Assembly: GCA_017999985.1 (NCBI GenBank)
Contig: JAGNKU010000002.1
Span: 310,001-374,000, forward strand
Length of the DNA: 64,000 bases
Direction of reading: 5' to 3'
Source: Phycisphaerae bacterium
GTDB taxonomy: Bacteria > Planctomycetota > Phycisphaerae > UBA1845 > Fen-1342
A program made the translations under genes and the position numbers. Positions 1-7,892 of this stretch are shown here, in pieces; positions within the stretch are counted from its first letter, which is position 1; every line of letters starts with the position of its first letter. The notes beneath the pieces are model-generated. The model had not been told where the DNA came from and ran no database searches. It saw only the letters and a program-made list of their open reading frames with translations.

Positions 1-2
1 CC

Positions 3-332
3 TGGCACGGCTTGCTCATGGCGCGCGAGATGCTCGAGCCGACGGCGGCGTTCGACACGTTCATCACCGACTCGATCCGGCCGCGCTACCGGCTGCTGGC
101 CGAAATCGTGCGCGACCTGTGCCCGGCCGCCGACAGCGATGAGAAGCGGAACCTGCTGGCCAATAGCATCGTCGGCCAGTGCCTGCACTACCATCACGCC
201 CGGCATCTGCTCGCGCGGCTGTTGCCGGGGCAGCGCTGGCCGACCGACGTGGACCGCCTCACCGATCACATCGTGCGCTTCTCGCTGGCCGCGCTAAAAT
301 CGAAGACACTATTCCCGAGGACCACCCCGTGA
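3..332 (+). CDS. TetR/CecR-like transcriptional regulator, C-terminal part
   Basis: Partial gene: the reading frame is open from the window edge and ends in TGA at 330-332, so only about 109 C-terminal residues are visible and the DNA-binding helix-turn-helix lies outside. The visible part begins WHGLLMAREMLEPT, which resembles the ligand-binding C-terminal domain of CecR/YbiH-type TetR regulators (DUF1956), where a conserved MREMxxPT stretch occurs. It overlaps the start codon of the following RND adaptor gene by two bases, so the three genes probably form one transcript. Repression of the efflux operon and of itself is the usual role of such a neighbour; that is inference here. The family call rests on one motif and on context. 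Confidence 0.6.
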   Translation, partial: WHGLLMAREMLEPTAAFDTFITDSIRPRYRLLAEIVRDLCPAADSDEKRNLLANSIVGQCLHYHHARHLLARLLPGQRWPTDVDRLTDHIVRFSLAALKSKTLFPRTTP

Positions 333-1471
333 GGTGCGCGACACCGCGACCATTGCCGTGGCTTGCGATTCTGGTAGCCGGGTTCGCAGGCTGCTCCCGG
401 CACGACGCGGCGGCCAACCGGTCGCACGCCGTCCAGGCCGATCCCCTGCCGGTCAAAGTCGCCACCGCTGTCCGACAGGACGTGCCCGTCGAGCTGCACT
501 CGATCGCGCGCGCGGCAGCCTACGCCACCGTGACCGTCAAGCCGCAAGTCACCGGGCAGATCGTCGCCGCGCACTTCGCCGAGGGCCAGGACGTCCAGGC
601 CGGAGACCTGCTCTTCGATTTGGACGCGCGCCCCTTCGAGGCCGCGTTACGGGAGGCCGAGGCGACGCTCGCCAAGAACACCGCCCTGGCGGACGACGCC
701 GAGGCCGAAGCGCAGCGCTCCACCGGCCTGTTCCGGCAGGGGGTGGCCACGCAGCGCGAGTACGAGACCAGCGTGGCGACGGCGGCATCCTTACGCGCGA
801 CGGTGCAGGCCGCCCGGGCTGCGGTCGACGAAGCCAAGCTCAACCTGGAGTACTGCGCCGTCCGCTCGCCACTCGCCGGCCGCACCGGTACACGCCTGGC
901 CGACCCGGGTAACGTCGTCAAGGCCAACGAATCCGAACTGGTGGTCATCAATCAGATCAACCCGATCTACGTCACGTTCGCGGTGCCCGAGCAGCACTTC
1001 GCCGCCGTCGTCGCGCGCCAGGCTCACGGCCGGTTGCCCGTGGTCGCGACCATTCCCGGCGACAGCGGCCTGCCCGAGCGCGGCGAATTAACCTTCATCG
1101 ACAATCAGGTCGACTCGATGACGGGCATGCTCAAGCTGAAGGCAACTTTCGCCAACGAGCAACGCCGCCTGTGGCCCGGCCAATACGTCAACGCCGTGCT
1201 GACGCTGACCATGCAGCCCAACGCGGTCGTTGTGCCGAACGCCGCAGTGCAAACGGGCCAGGCGGGGGACTTCGTGTACGTCGTGCAGAGTGACAACACG
1301 GTCGAACTGCGGCCCATCGTCGCCGGTCTGCGTTTCAACCACCACACTGTGATCGAGCAGGGCGTTGAAGCCGGCGAGCGCGTCGTGACCGAGGGTCAGC
1401 TCCGGCTGGTGGCGGAAGCCAAAGTGAGCATCAAGGACGGGGCCGCCACGACGCAGGAAGCCCGCCCATGA
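329..1471 (+). CDS. RND efflux periplasmic adaptor (membrane fusion protein), lipoprotein
   Basis: A 380-residue HlyD/AcrA-type adaptor that would link the inner-membrane RND pump to an outer-membrane channel. I chose the GTG at 329 because it overlaps the regulator's stop codon, has GAGG about 8 bases upstream, and gives a lipoprotein signal ending in AGFAGC (Cys22). The usual order is visible: a biotinyl-lipoyl half (VTVKPQVTGQIVAAHFAEGQ, about residues 66-85), an alpha-helical hairpin with EAEATLAKN and YETSVATAASLR, a second lipoyl half (YCAVRSPLAGRTG), then a beta-barrel domain (VPEQHFAAVVARQ) and a membrane-proximal end with WPGQYVNAVL. An earlier in-frame ATG at 179 lies inside the regulator and is unlikely. 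The stop overlaps the pump start by four bases. Confidence 0.9.
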   Translation: MRCATPRPLPWLAILVAGFAGCSRHDAAANRSHAVQADPLPVKVATAVRQDVPVELHSIARAAAYATVTVKPQVTGQIVAAHFAEGQDVQAGDLLFDLDARPFEAALREAEATLAKNTALADDAEAEAQRSTGLFRQGVATQREYETSVATAASLRATVQAARAAVDEAKLNLEYCAVRSPLAGRTGTRLADPGNVVKANESELVVINQINPIYVTFAVPEQHFAAVVARQAHGRLPVVATIPGDSGLPERGELTFIDNQVDSMTGMLKLKATFANEQRRLWPGQYVNAVLTLTMQPNAVVVPNAAVQTGQAGDFVYVVQSDNTVELRPIVAGLRFNHHTVIEQGVEAGERVVTEGQLRLVAEAKVSIKDGAATTQEARP

Positions 1472-4400
1472 ACCTCCCGGAGCTGTGCATCCGTCGTCCC
1501 GTAATGACGACGCTCCTGATGCTGGGCCTGGTCGTGTTCGGCGTCATGGGTTACAGCCTGCTCCCGGTCTCCGACCTGCCGAACGTCGATTACCCCACGA
1601 TCCAGGTCTCCGCCAGCCTGCCGGGGGCCAGTCCGGACACGATGGCCTCCTCCGTGGCCACGCCGCTGGAGCGCGAGTTTTCGACCATCGCCGGCATCGA
1701 TTCAATGTCCTCGACCAGCGTGCTGGGCACAGCGCAGATCACGTTGCAGTTCAATCTCACCCGCGACATCGACGCCGCCGCCCAGGACGTGCAGGCGGCG
1801 ATCGCCCGCGCCCAGCGGCGCCTGCCGCCCGAAATGCCGAACCCGCCCTCGTTCCGCAAGGTGAACCCCGCGGACCATCCCGTGCTGCTCCTCGCGCTCA
1901 CGTCGCCGTCGCTGCCGCTGTACACGCTGAACGAATACGCGGACACGCTGATGGCACAGCGCATCTCGATGGTCAACGGCGTCGCCCAGGTCATGGTCTT
2001 TGGGGCCCAGAAATATGCCGTCCGCGCCCAGGTCGACCCGCGCAAGCTCGCGGCCCACGAGATCGGCATCGACGAGGTAGCGACCGCGATCCGCAACGCG
2101 AACGTCAACCTGCCCACCGGCGCACTCTACGGTCCGCAAACCGCGCTGACCATCGAAGCCACGGGGCAACTGCTCAGCGCCAGCGCCTACCGCCCGCTGA
2201 TCGTCGCGTATCGCAACGGGAACCCCGTGCGGCTCGAACAACTCGGCCGCGTGATTGACAACGTCGAGAACGACAAGACCGCCGCCTGGTTCGTCGACCA
2301 GCGCGCGATGGTCCTGGCCATTCAGCGCCAGCCCGGCACGAACACGGTCGCGGTCGTCGATGCCGTCAAGGACCTGCTCCCATCCTTCCAGTCCCAGCTT
2401 CCGGCGTCAGTGTCCATCCGCGAGCTTTACGACCGCTCCGCGTCCATTCGCGAGTCGGTGCGCGACGTGAGATTCACGCTCTGGCTGACGCTCGCCCTGG
2501 TCGTTATGGTCATTTTCCTGTTCCTGCGCAGCCTGACCGCCACGGCCATCCCCAGTGTCGCCATGCCCATGTCGCTCGTGGGCACGTTCGCCGTCATGTA
2601 CCTGCTCGGCTACAGCCTCGACAACCTCTCCCTGATGGCCCTCACGCTGTCCGTCGGGTTCGTCGTCGACGACGCGATCGTCATGCTCGAGAACATCGTC
2701 CGGCACATGGAGCTGGGCGAGGGCACTCTGACCGCCGCGCTCAACGGATCGCGCGAGATCGGTTTCACCATCATCTCGATGACGCTCTCGCTCGTGGCCG
2801 TGTTCATCCCGGTGCTGTTCATGGGCGGGCTCGTCGGCCGCCTGCTCAGCGAGTTCGCCGTGACGATCGGCGTCGCCATTCTGGTGTCCGGCGTCATCTC
2901 CCTGACGCTGACGCCGATGCTGTGCAGCCGCTTCATTCGACCGCCGAGCACGATTCGCCACGGCCACCTGTATGCTGTCTCCGAGCGCTTCTTCCGGGGC
3001 ATGCTGAACGTCTACGCCTGGGGCCTGCGCGGGGTGCTGCGTCACCGGCGCTTGACGATGCTCTTCTCGCTCGCCGTGTTGGTGGCGACCGTCTACCTGT
3101 TCAGGAAGGTGCCGCAGGGGTTCTTCCCGAGTGAGGACGCCGGACGCATCTCCGCCCAGACCGAGGGCGCCGAGGGCACGTCGTTCGAGGCCATGGTGCG
3201 CTATCAACAGGCGGCCGCCGAAGTCGTGCGCGCGGACCCGCGCGTCGAGGCATTCATGTCGTCCGTCGGCGGCGGCGGGCGTGCCATGGGCAGTAACGCC
3301 GGGTCCATGTTCATCAAGCTGAAGCCGCGCGCGCAGCGCGACGCTTCCGTCGATCAGGTCATCCAGGACTTGCGACCCAAGCTCGCCGCGGTGCCGGGTA
3401 TCCGCGTCTTCCTGCAGAACCCGCCGACGATTCCGATCGGCGGCCGCATGGCCAAGAGTCAATACCAGTACACGCTGCAAAGCCCCGATACGAACGATCT
3501 CTACCGCTATGCGCCCGTGCTTGCGGAGAAGATGAGCGACCTGCCCGGCTTCCAGGACGTCACGACCGACCTGCAGCTTGCGAACCCGCAGATCACCGTG
3601 CAGATCGACCGCGACAAGGCCACCACGCTCGGCGTCACGGCTGCGCAGATCGAGTCCGCCCTCTCGTATGCCTACGCGGCCCAGCAGATTTCGACCATCT
3701 ATGCCCCGAACAACCAGTACCAGGTCATTCTCGAACTCGCGGACGAATACCAGGCGAACGCCGCCGCCCTGTCGCTGCTCTACGTGCGCTCCGACCGCGG
3801 TACACTGGTCCCGCTCGATGCGGTCGCGGACCTGGTCCCCACCGTCGGGCCGCTGTCGGTGAACCACTCCGGCCAGTTGCCGGCCGTGACGATCTCGTTC
3901 AACCTCCAGCCGGGCCACGCGCTCGGCGACGCCGTCGCCGCGGTGAACGACCTGGCCCGCGAAACCCTGCCGGCGGACATGAGCACCAGCTTCCAGGGCA
4001 CCGCCCAGGCGTTCCAGGCGTCGCTGGGCAACCTGATCACGCTGCTCATTGTCGCGATCCTGGTCATCTACATGGTGCTGGGCATCCTGTACGAGAGCTT
4101 CTTCCACCCCATCACGATCCTGTCGGCGTTGCCGTTTGCGGGTTTCGGCGCGCTGGCCACGCTGCTGATCTTCAAGGTCGAGCTGAGCCTGTACGCCTTC
4201 GTCGGCATCATCATGCTCATCGGTTTGGTCAAGAAGAACGGCATCATGATGATCGACTTCGCCCTCGAGGCGCAGCGCAACGAGGGCAAGCCGCCGCTGG
4301 ACGCCATCTACGAAGCCTGCCTGATCCGCTTCCGCCCGATCATGATGACCACGATGGCGGCGTTGATGGGCACGCTGCCGATCGCGCTCGGCTACGGCGC

Positions 4401-4626
4401 CGGGGCCGAGTCGCGCCAGCCGCTCGGTCTGGCGGTTGTCGGCGGTCTGCTGTTCTCACAGCTTCTCACCCTCTACGTGACGCCGGTGTTCTTCGTGTAC
4501 ATGGAGAAGCTCCGGATGCTCTTCCACCGCCGGCCCCGCCACGCGGCTGGTGCAGCGACGCCGGTCCTGGCGCCGGTGCCGATCAGCGGCGAAAGCCCCA
4601 GCTTCACGCCGGGCTCGCAGAGCTGA
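1468..4626 (+). CDS. RND efflux pump, HAE1 family inner-membrane permease
   Basis: At 1052 residues this has the normal length of an AcrB/MdtB/MdtC-type proton-driven exporter. It starts at an ATGA overlap with the adaptor. TM1 follows CIRRPVMTTLLMLGLVVFGV, the porter loop follows, and the TM4 proton-relay pair is present in GFVVDDAIVMLENI (about residue 405). The second half repeats the fold, with TM8 around FQASLGNLITLLIVAILVIY and a typical FVGIIMLIGLVKKNGIMMID stretch. PVSDLPNVDYPTIQVSA near the N-terminus is characteristic of the HAE1 branch and closest in feel to MdtB/C. No outer-membrane TolC-like gene follows, so the channel partner must be encoded elsewhere. The substrate cannot be inferred. 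Confidence 0.95.
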   Translation: MNLPELCIRRPVMTTLLMLGLVVFGVMGYSLLPVSDLPNVDYPTIQVSASLPGASPDTMASSVATPLEREFSTIAGIDSMSSTSVLGTAQITLQFNLTRDIDAAAQDVQAAIARAQRRLPPEMPNPPSFRKVNPADHPVLLLALTSPSLPLYTLNEYADTLMAQRISMVNGVAQVMVFGAQKYAVRAQVDPRKLAAHEIGIDEVATAIRNANVNLPTGALYGPQTALTIEATGQLLSASAYRPLIVAYRNGNPVRLEQLGRVIDNVENDKTAAWFVDQRAMVLAIQRQPGTNTVAVVDAVKDLLPSFQSQLPASVSIRELYDRSASIRESVRDVRFTLWLTLALVVMVIFLFLRSLTATAIPSVAMPMSLVGTFAVMYLLGYSLDNLSLMALTLSVGFVVDDAIVMLENIVRHMELGEGTLTAALNGSREIGFTIISMTLSLVAVFIPVLFMGGLVGRLLSEFAVTIGVAILVSGVISLTLTPMLCSRFIRPPSTIRHGHLYAVSERFFRGMLNVYAWGLRGVLRHRRLTMLFSLAVLVATVYLFRKVPQGFFPSEDAGRISAQTEGAEGTSFEAMVRYQQAAAEVVRADPRVEAFMSSVGGGGRAMGSNAGSMFIKLKPRAQRDASVDQVIQDLRPKLAAVPGIRVFLQNPPTIPIGGRMAKSQYQYTLQSPDTNDLYRYAPVLAEKMSDLPGFQDVTTDLQLANPQITVQIDRDKATTLGVTAAQIESALSYAYAAQQISTIYAPNNQYQVILELADEYQANAAALSLLYVRSDRGTLVPLDAVADLVPTVGPLSVNHSGQLPAVTISFNLQPGHALGDAVAAVNDLARETLPADMSTSFQGTAQAFQASLGNLITLLIVAILVIYMVLGILYESFFHPITILSALPFAGFGALATLLIFKVELSLYAFVGIIMLIGLVKKNGIMMIDFALEAQRNEGKPPLDAIYEACLIRFRPIMMTTMAALMGTLPIALGYGAGAESRQPLGLAVVGGLLFSQLLTLYVTPVFFVYMEKLRMLFHRRPRHAAGAATPVLAPVPISGESPSFTPGSQS

Positions 4627-4723
4627 CCGGCTTGCCCCGCCGCGCGTTCCCCTCCCGCCACCCCGATGCGTCGCACATCTGCATCCCGACGCTCCCCAGA
4701 CTGTCGCTGGCTCATCCTCTCAC

Positions 4724-5014
4724 GGAGATTTGAACAGCGACGCCGTCATCGATTTCCTCGACATCAACGCCTTCGTGCTCTACCTGTCGAACTTCCCCGT
4801 GTGGCAAACGACCTACGCTGGTTGCGACGCCGCATGTGGCGACATCGATGGCAACGGCGCGTATCCCTCGTTTGGCGACATCAACCCCTTCGTGACGCTG
4901 TTTCTGACGCACGCGCTGCCGCTGCCGTACGATGGGCGGCAGCGGCTTGAATGGCAGGTCGTCAGGATCGGCGGGGAGCGCAAACCGCCTGAGCGGGGAG
5001 AGTCAATGTTGTGA
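4724..5014 (+). pseudogene. Orphan dockerin-like domain remnant
   Basis: From 4724 an open frame encodes GDLNSDAVIDFLDINAF, then a spacer with NFPVWQTTYAGC, then GDIDGNGAYPSFGDINPFV. These are the two EF-hand-like halves of a planctomycete C-terminal dockerin-type tail. It closely matches the tail of the beta-helix protein ending at 18000 in both DNA and protein, including the unusual NFPVWQTTYAGC spacer. There is no body of a protein in front of it: upstream in frame lies only the end of the RND pump gene. About 30 unrelated residues follow the domain before the stop. I read it as the surviving 3' end of a deleted secreted-protein gene. Confidence 0.7.
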
Positions 5015-5110
5015 GCGGGGAGAGCGAACCTCTGGTTTGCTTGGGGCAAAGCAGAGCTTTGCACTCCCCTGATCGTGCGGAAGCAAAGCAGAGCTTCGCT
5101 GTCCCCCGCG
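4991..5110. repeat. Short intergenic repeats with small palindromes
   Basis: GAGCGGGGAGAG occurs twice (4991-5002 and 5013-5024). GCAAAGCAGAGCTTTGC (5046-5062) is a 7-bp perfect stem with an AGA loop and is followed by a near copy, AGCAAAGCAGAGCTTCGCT (5082-5100). The block lies between two convergent transcription units. It could act as a terminator hairpin, although no T-run follows. Similar AAGCTCCTGCTTTGC-type pieces occur at 35617-35712, so this is probably a dispersed repeat family. Confidence 0.55.
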
Positions 5111-5136
5111 GCCGCTTGCCCATATCTCAATCCGCC

Positions 5137-6840
5137 TCACGGCTGATACGTGAAGTTCACGTGCTGGATCCCGTGGCATGTCAGCGTGCATGAGCCGGTG
5201 TAGCGGCCCGTGTCCACGTAGAACCGCTGCCCGCCGACAATGGCAATGTCAAAGTTGATCAGGTGCCCGTGCTGTGCCGGGCTGCCGCTCACGCCGTGGG
5301 CAGCATGACACGCGCTGCACGGCGTCCGCCCGCGCACGACGTGCCGCTGGTGCAACGCGAAGCTCTCATCGCTGAGAATCGAATTGCGATCGTGACACTG
5401 GTAGCACAGGTCATACGCCTGCGGCGATTCCATCGTGAAGTCGCGCGTCTCGTACCGCGCAACCAGCAGATGCTCATAGCGCGACCCGTGCGGCCCGTCG
5501 ATCTCTGTCCCGCCCGCGCTCACCCCGTCCGGGTTGTTGTGGCAATCCTGGCAATTGATGAACCGCCGCGTTCGCAGCTCCGGCCGCAGGCTCGGCACTT
5601 CGCCGGACTGCCGGCTGGGAAACGCCACCGGATGCGCCGACGCCGCCGTCGGCATGAACTCCCGCCGAACGTTGCCGCCCTCGTCCTGCTGCCGCACGAT
5701 CCGCTGCGTCAGCAGCACGGGACGGTCGCCGTGGCAGCGAAAGCATACTTCGTAGTAAAACCCAGCCTGCTCGACCGTTGCACCCAGCAGGCTCACCCCC
5801 GGCACCGCCCACATCGCCGGCGGCACGATCGGGCCAGCGTTGAGTGTGCCCATTGGCCCCTTCAACAGGTCCTTCGCCGCCGCATGTGGATTGTGGCAAT
5901 CCGTGCATTCGACATAGCGCGCCACGCGCAGCCGATTCTCCGGGGTGGAGCGCAGTTCGCGCAGCTTGTTTACGCGATGCCCGGAACGCTGGTCCAGCAC
6001 CGACAGTACGCTCGGCCCGCTGATGCCGTCGTGGCACGTGATGCACAACTGCGATGGCCGATCGTACAGGAGTTGCTCGCGCCGCGGCGCACTGTGCGAG
6101 AGATGGCATGAACGACACGCGTTGTCCGCCAGCGACCGATACGGCAATTGCTCGCCGTTCGTAACTGTCACGGGCACGGATCGTGGGCTGAGCGCGTGCG
6201 AACCGTGCCACCAGCCGTCCATGTCATGGCACGTCAGGCACAGCGCGCCGTTCCGATCGGTAATCCGCAGAAAATCACCCAGCTCATTGTTGTGCGGATC
6301 GTGGCACGCCGTGCATTCCAGCTCGCCGCGCTCGCCGAGCTTGATCCGGTGGTCCACCAGCTCCGGCGGCCGAATCTGGCGATCGCGGTTGGCCAGCACG
6401 CGGTCGTAGCGGAAGCCGACCGGATGGTCGTCGGACAGGTCGTTGGTCAGGTTCGACGGCCCGGTCGGCATGAACGTATGTGTCATCGGGATCGGCTCGG
6501 TCATGGCCCGGTCGAGGGTCAGGCCGATCGCCAGGCTGCCGTCGTGGCAGCTCAGGCACAGCTTGCTCGCCGGCCCCGGCTGGTCGACGCGCGCGTCGGT
6601 CGTGCTGCTGCGATAGATGCGGTAGTACGTCGTCGGGTTGTGCCGGTTCCACAGCGGCGCCACGGGGCTCGCGTTGTGCGGCACATGGCAGAAGATGCAG
6701 ATTTCGCTTTCATCGAGCGCTCGGACCGGCCCCGGCCCCATCGCCGACAGGTCGTGCTTGGAGTTCATGATACGGTCGTCGGCCCATGCCACCGACACGA
6801 GGCACAACGCGCACGCGAGCGTCCGAACTGCCCGCTTCAT
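5137..6840 (-). CDS. Dodecahaem c-type cytochrome (periplasmic or secreted)
   Basis: A 567-residue cytochrome with a Sec signal (MKRAVRTLACALCLVSVAWA). Eleven CXXCH motifs (CIFCH, CLSCH, CTACH, CLTCH, CRSCH, CITCH, CTDCH, CFRCH, CQDCH, CYQCH, CSACH) and a final CX3CH (CTLTCH) lie between residue 48 and the C-terminus, giving 12 predicted c haems. Several motifs continue as CxxCHDG or CHxPH, the signature of paired-CXXCH domains. The start at 6840 overlaps the stop of the NHL lipoprotein gene as ATGA; a much longer upstream reading frame exists but is only a shadow of that gene. Last gene of a barrel, NHL lipoprotein and cytochrome operon, so it is a good candidate for the electron carrier that enters or meets the outer-membrane barrel, as MtrA does in Shewanella. 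That role is inference. Confidence 0.9.
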   Translation of the reverse strand: MKRAVRTLACALCLVSVAWADDRIMNSKHDLSAMGPGPVRALDESEICIFCHVPHNASPVAPLWNRHNPTTYYRIYRSSTTDARVDQPGPASKLCLSCHDGSLAIGLTLDRAMTEPIPMTHTFMPTGPSNLTNDLSDDHPVGFRYDRVLANRDRQIRPPELVDHRIKLGERGELECTACHDPHNNELGDFLRITDRNGALCLTCHDMDGWWHGSHALSPRSVPVTVTNGEQLPYRSLADNACRSCHLSHSAPRREQLLYDRPSQLCITCHDGISGPSVLSVLDQRSGHRVNKLRELRSTPENRLRVARYVECTDCHNPHAAAKDLLKGPMGTLNAGPIVPPAMWAVPGVSLLGATVEQAGFYYEVCFRCHGDRPVLLTQRIVRQQDEGGNVRREFMPTAASAHPVAFPSRQSGEVPSLRPELRTRRFINCQDCHNNPDGVSAGGTEIDGPHGSRYEHLLVARYETRDFTMESPQAYDLCYQCHDRNSILSDESFALHQRHVVRGRTPCSACHAAHGVSGSPAQHGHLINFDIAIVGGQRFYVDTGRYTGSCTLTCHGIQHVNFTYQP

Positions 6841-7892
6841 GACGCCTTCTCCGACAGATACTGGAAGACCTGCACCCGGCGATTGTAGCCGTCCGCCACC
6901 CAGATGCGATCCTGGGCGTCGATCGTCAGTCCCCCCGGCAGCGCGAACTCGCCCGGCCGCGCCCCCTCCTGCCCAAACGCGAGCAGCAATCGCCCGTCGC
7001 GATCGAAGATCTGGATATTCTCGAACTGGTTGTCCACGACATAGATGTGCTGATCGGAATCCACCGCCACCGCGCGCGGCCGCGCGAAATCGCCAGCGGC
7101 GTCGCCCTTCTGCCCGAAAACACGCACCGGCGTAGCGTCCGCGCCGAAGACCTGCACGCGGAAATTCATGGCATCGGCCACGATGAGACCGATATCGGGT
7201 TGCGCGGCCAGCGCCGTCGGGAAGTTGAACTGTCCGGGCGCGCTGCCGCGTTGTCCGACGCGCTGTTCCAGCGTCCGCCAATCCGTCGTCGCAAAGCATG
7301 CATGCGCCGCCGCGTCCGCCAGCCAGAACCGCCGCCCGCGGGCATCCCAGGCAATCGCCACCGGCGCCGTCAGCTCCGGCCAACGGTGCGTCGCGCGCCA
7401 CCGGCCGTCCAGATCGAACACGTCCACGGCTGCGCGCCCGCGATCTACCACGTACAACTGCGTGCCATCGCCGACGCTCACATCGATCGGAACACGCAAC
7501 GGATCGCTTGGCGACCCGCGAATCGTCGTGTACCGGCGGGCGGCAAGATCGAGGAGGTGCACGCTGCCGAGCCCGGTATCCGCCACGAAAACGCGTTCAC
7601 CGGCCACAGCGACCGCTGCCGGACGCGAGAATTCGGCCTGTGCCCGCGGGCCGGCAAGCGCCGCCTGAAACGCTTCCCAGCCACTCGGCCGCGCGCCAAG
7701 GCTGGCCTCGCCGCGCAGCTCGCCGATGTAGCGGATGCGCGGCCGGTCGGGCGGCGCGGGCCAGACGATCGGCGGTGAGACCGTGGGGAAGATCGGGCCG
7801 GACGGTGCCTGGCAGCCGGCGAGCAGCACGGCGCAGCCCATCGCCGCCAGCAGACCGGCACGCACGACCGCGTTGTGTCGCAGGGCGCTCAT
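6837..7892 (-). CDS. NHL-repeat beta-propeller lipoprotein
   Basis: 351 residues. A lipoprotein signal ends at VLLAGC (Cys27), followed by a six-blade-like NHL propeller. Repeated blades are visible as FSRPAAVAV...VFVADTG, FNFPTALAA...LIVADAMNFRVQVF, FARPRAVAVD...IYVVDNQFENIQIF and FALPGGLTID...IWVADGYNRRVQVF. There is no haem motif. Both ends are translationally coupled: the start overlaps the stop of the barrel gene as ATGA, and its own stop overlaps the start of the 12-haem gene the same way. NHL propellers are protein-protein or ligand platforms rather than redox centres, so a structural or docking role at the outer membrane is likely. Two other NHL proteins in this island are fused directly to haem domains. 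Confidence 0.88.
   Translation of the reverse strand: MSALRHNAVVRAGLLAAMGCAVLLAGCQAPSGPIFPTVSPPIVWPAPPDRPRIRYIGELRGEASLGARPSGWEAFQAALAGPRAQAEFSRPAAVAVAGERVFVADTGLGSVHLLDLAARRYTTIRGSPSDPLRVPIDVSVGDGTQLYVVDRGRAAVDVFDLDGRWRATHRWPELTAPVAIAWDARGRRFWLADAAAHACFATTDWRTLEQRVGQRGSAPGQFNFPTALAAQPDIGLIVADAMNFRVQVFGADATPVRVFGQKGDAAGDFARPRAVAVDSDQHIYVVDNQFENIQIFDRDGRLLLAFGQEGARPGEFALPGGLTIDAQDRIWVADGYNRRVQVFQYLSEKAS

Noticed and set aside
2407-4107. A 566-residue minus-strand frame
   Set aside because: Antisense to the RND pump and extremely His/Arg/Asp-rich; a shadow.
6841-7401. N-terminal extension of the 12-haem cytochrome
   Set aside because: It would overlap the NHL lipoprotein by nearly 190 codons; the ATG at 6840 with an ATGA junction and a signal peptide is far better.
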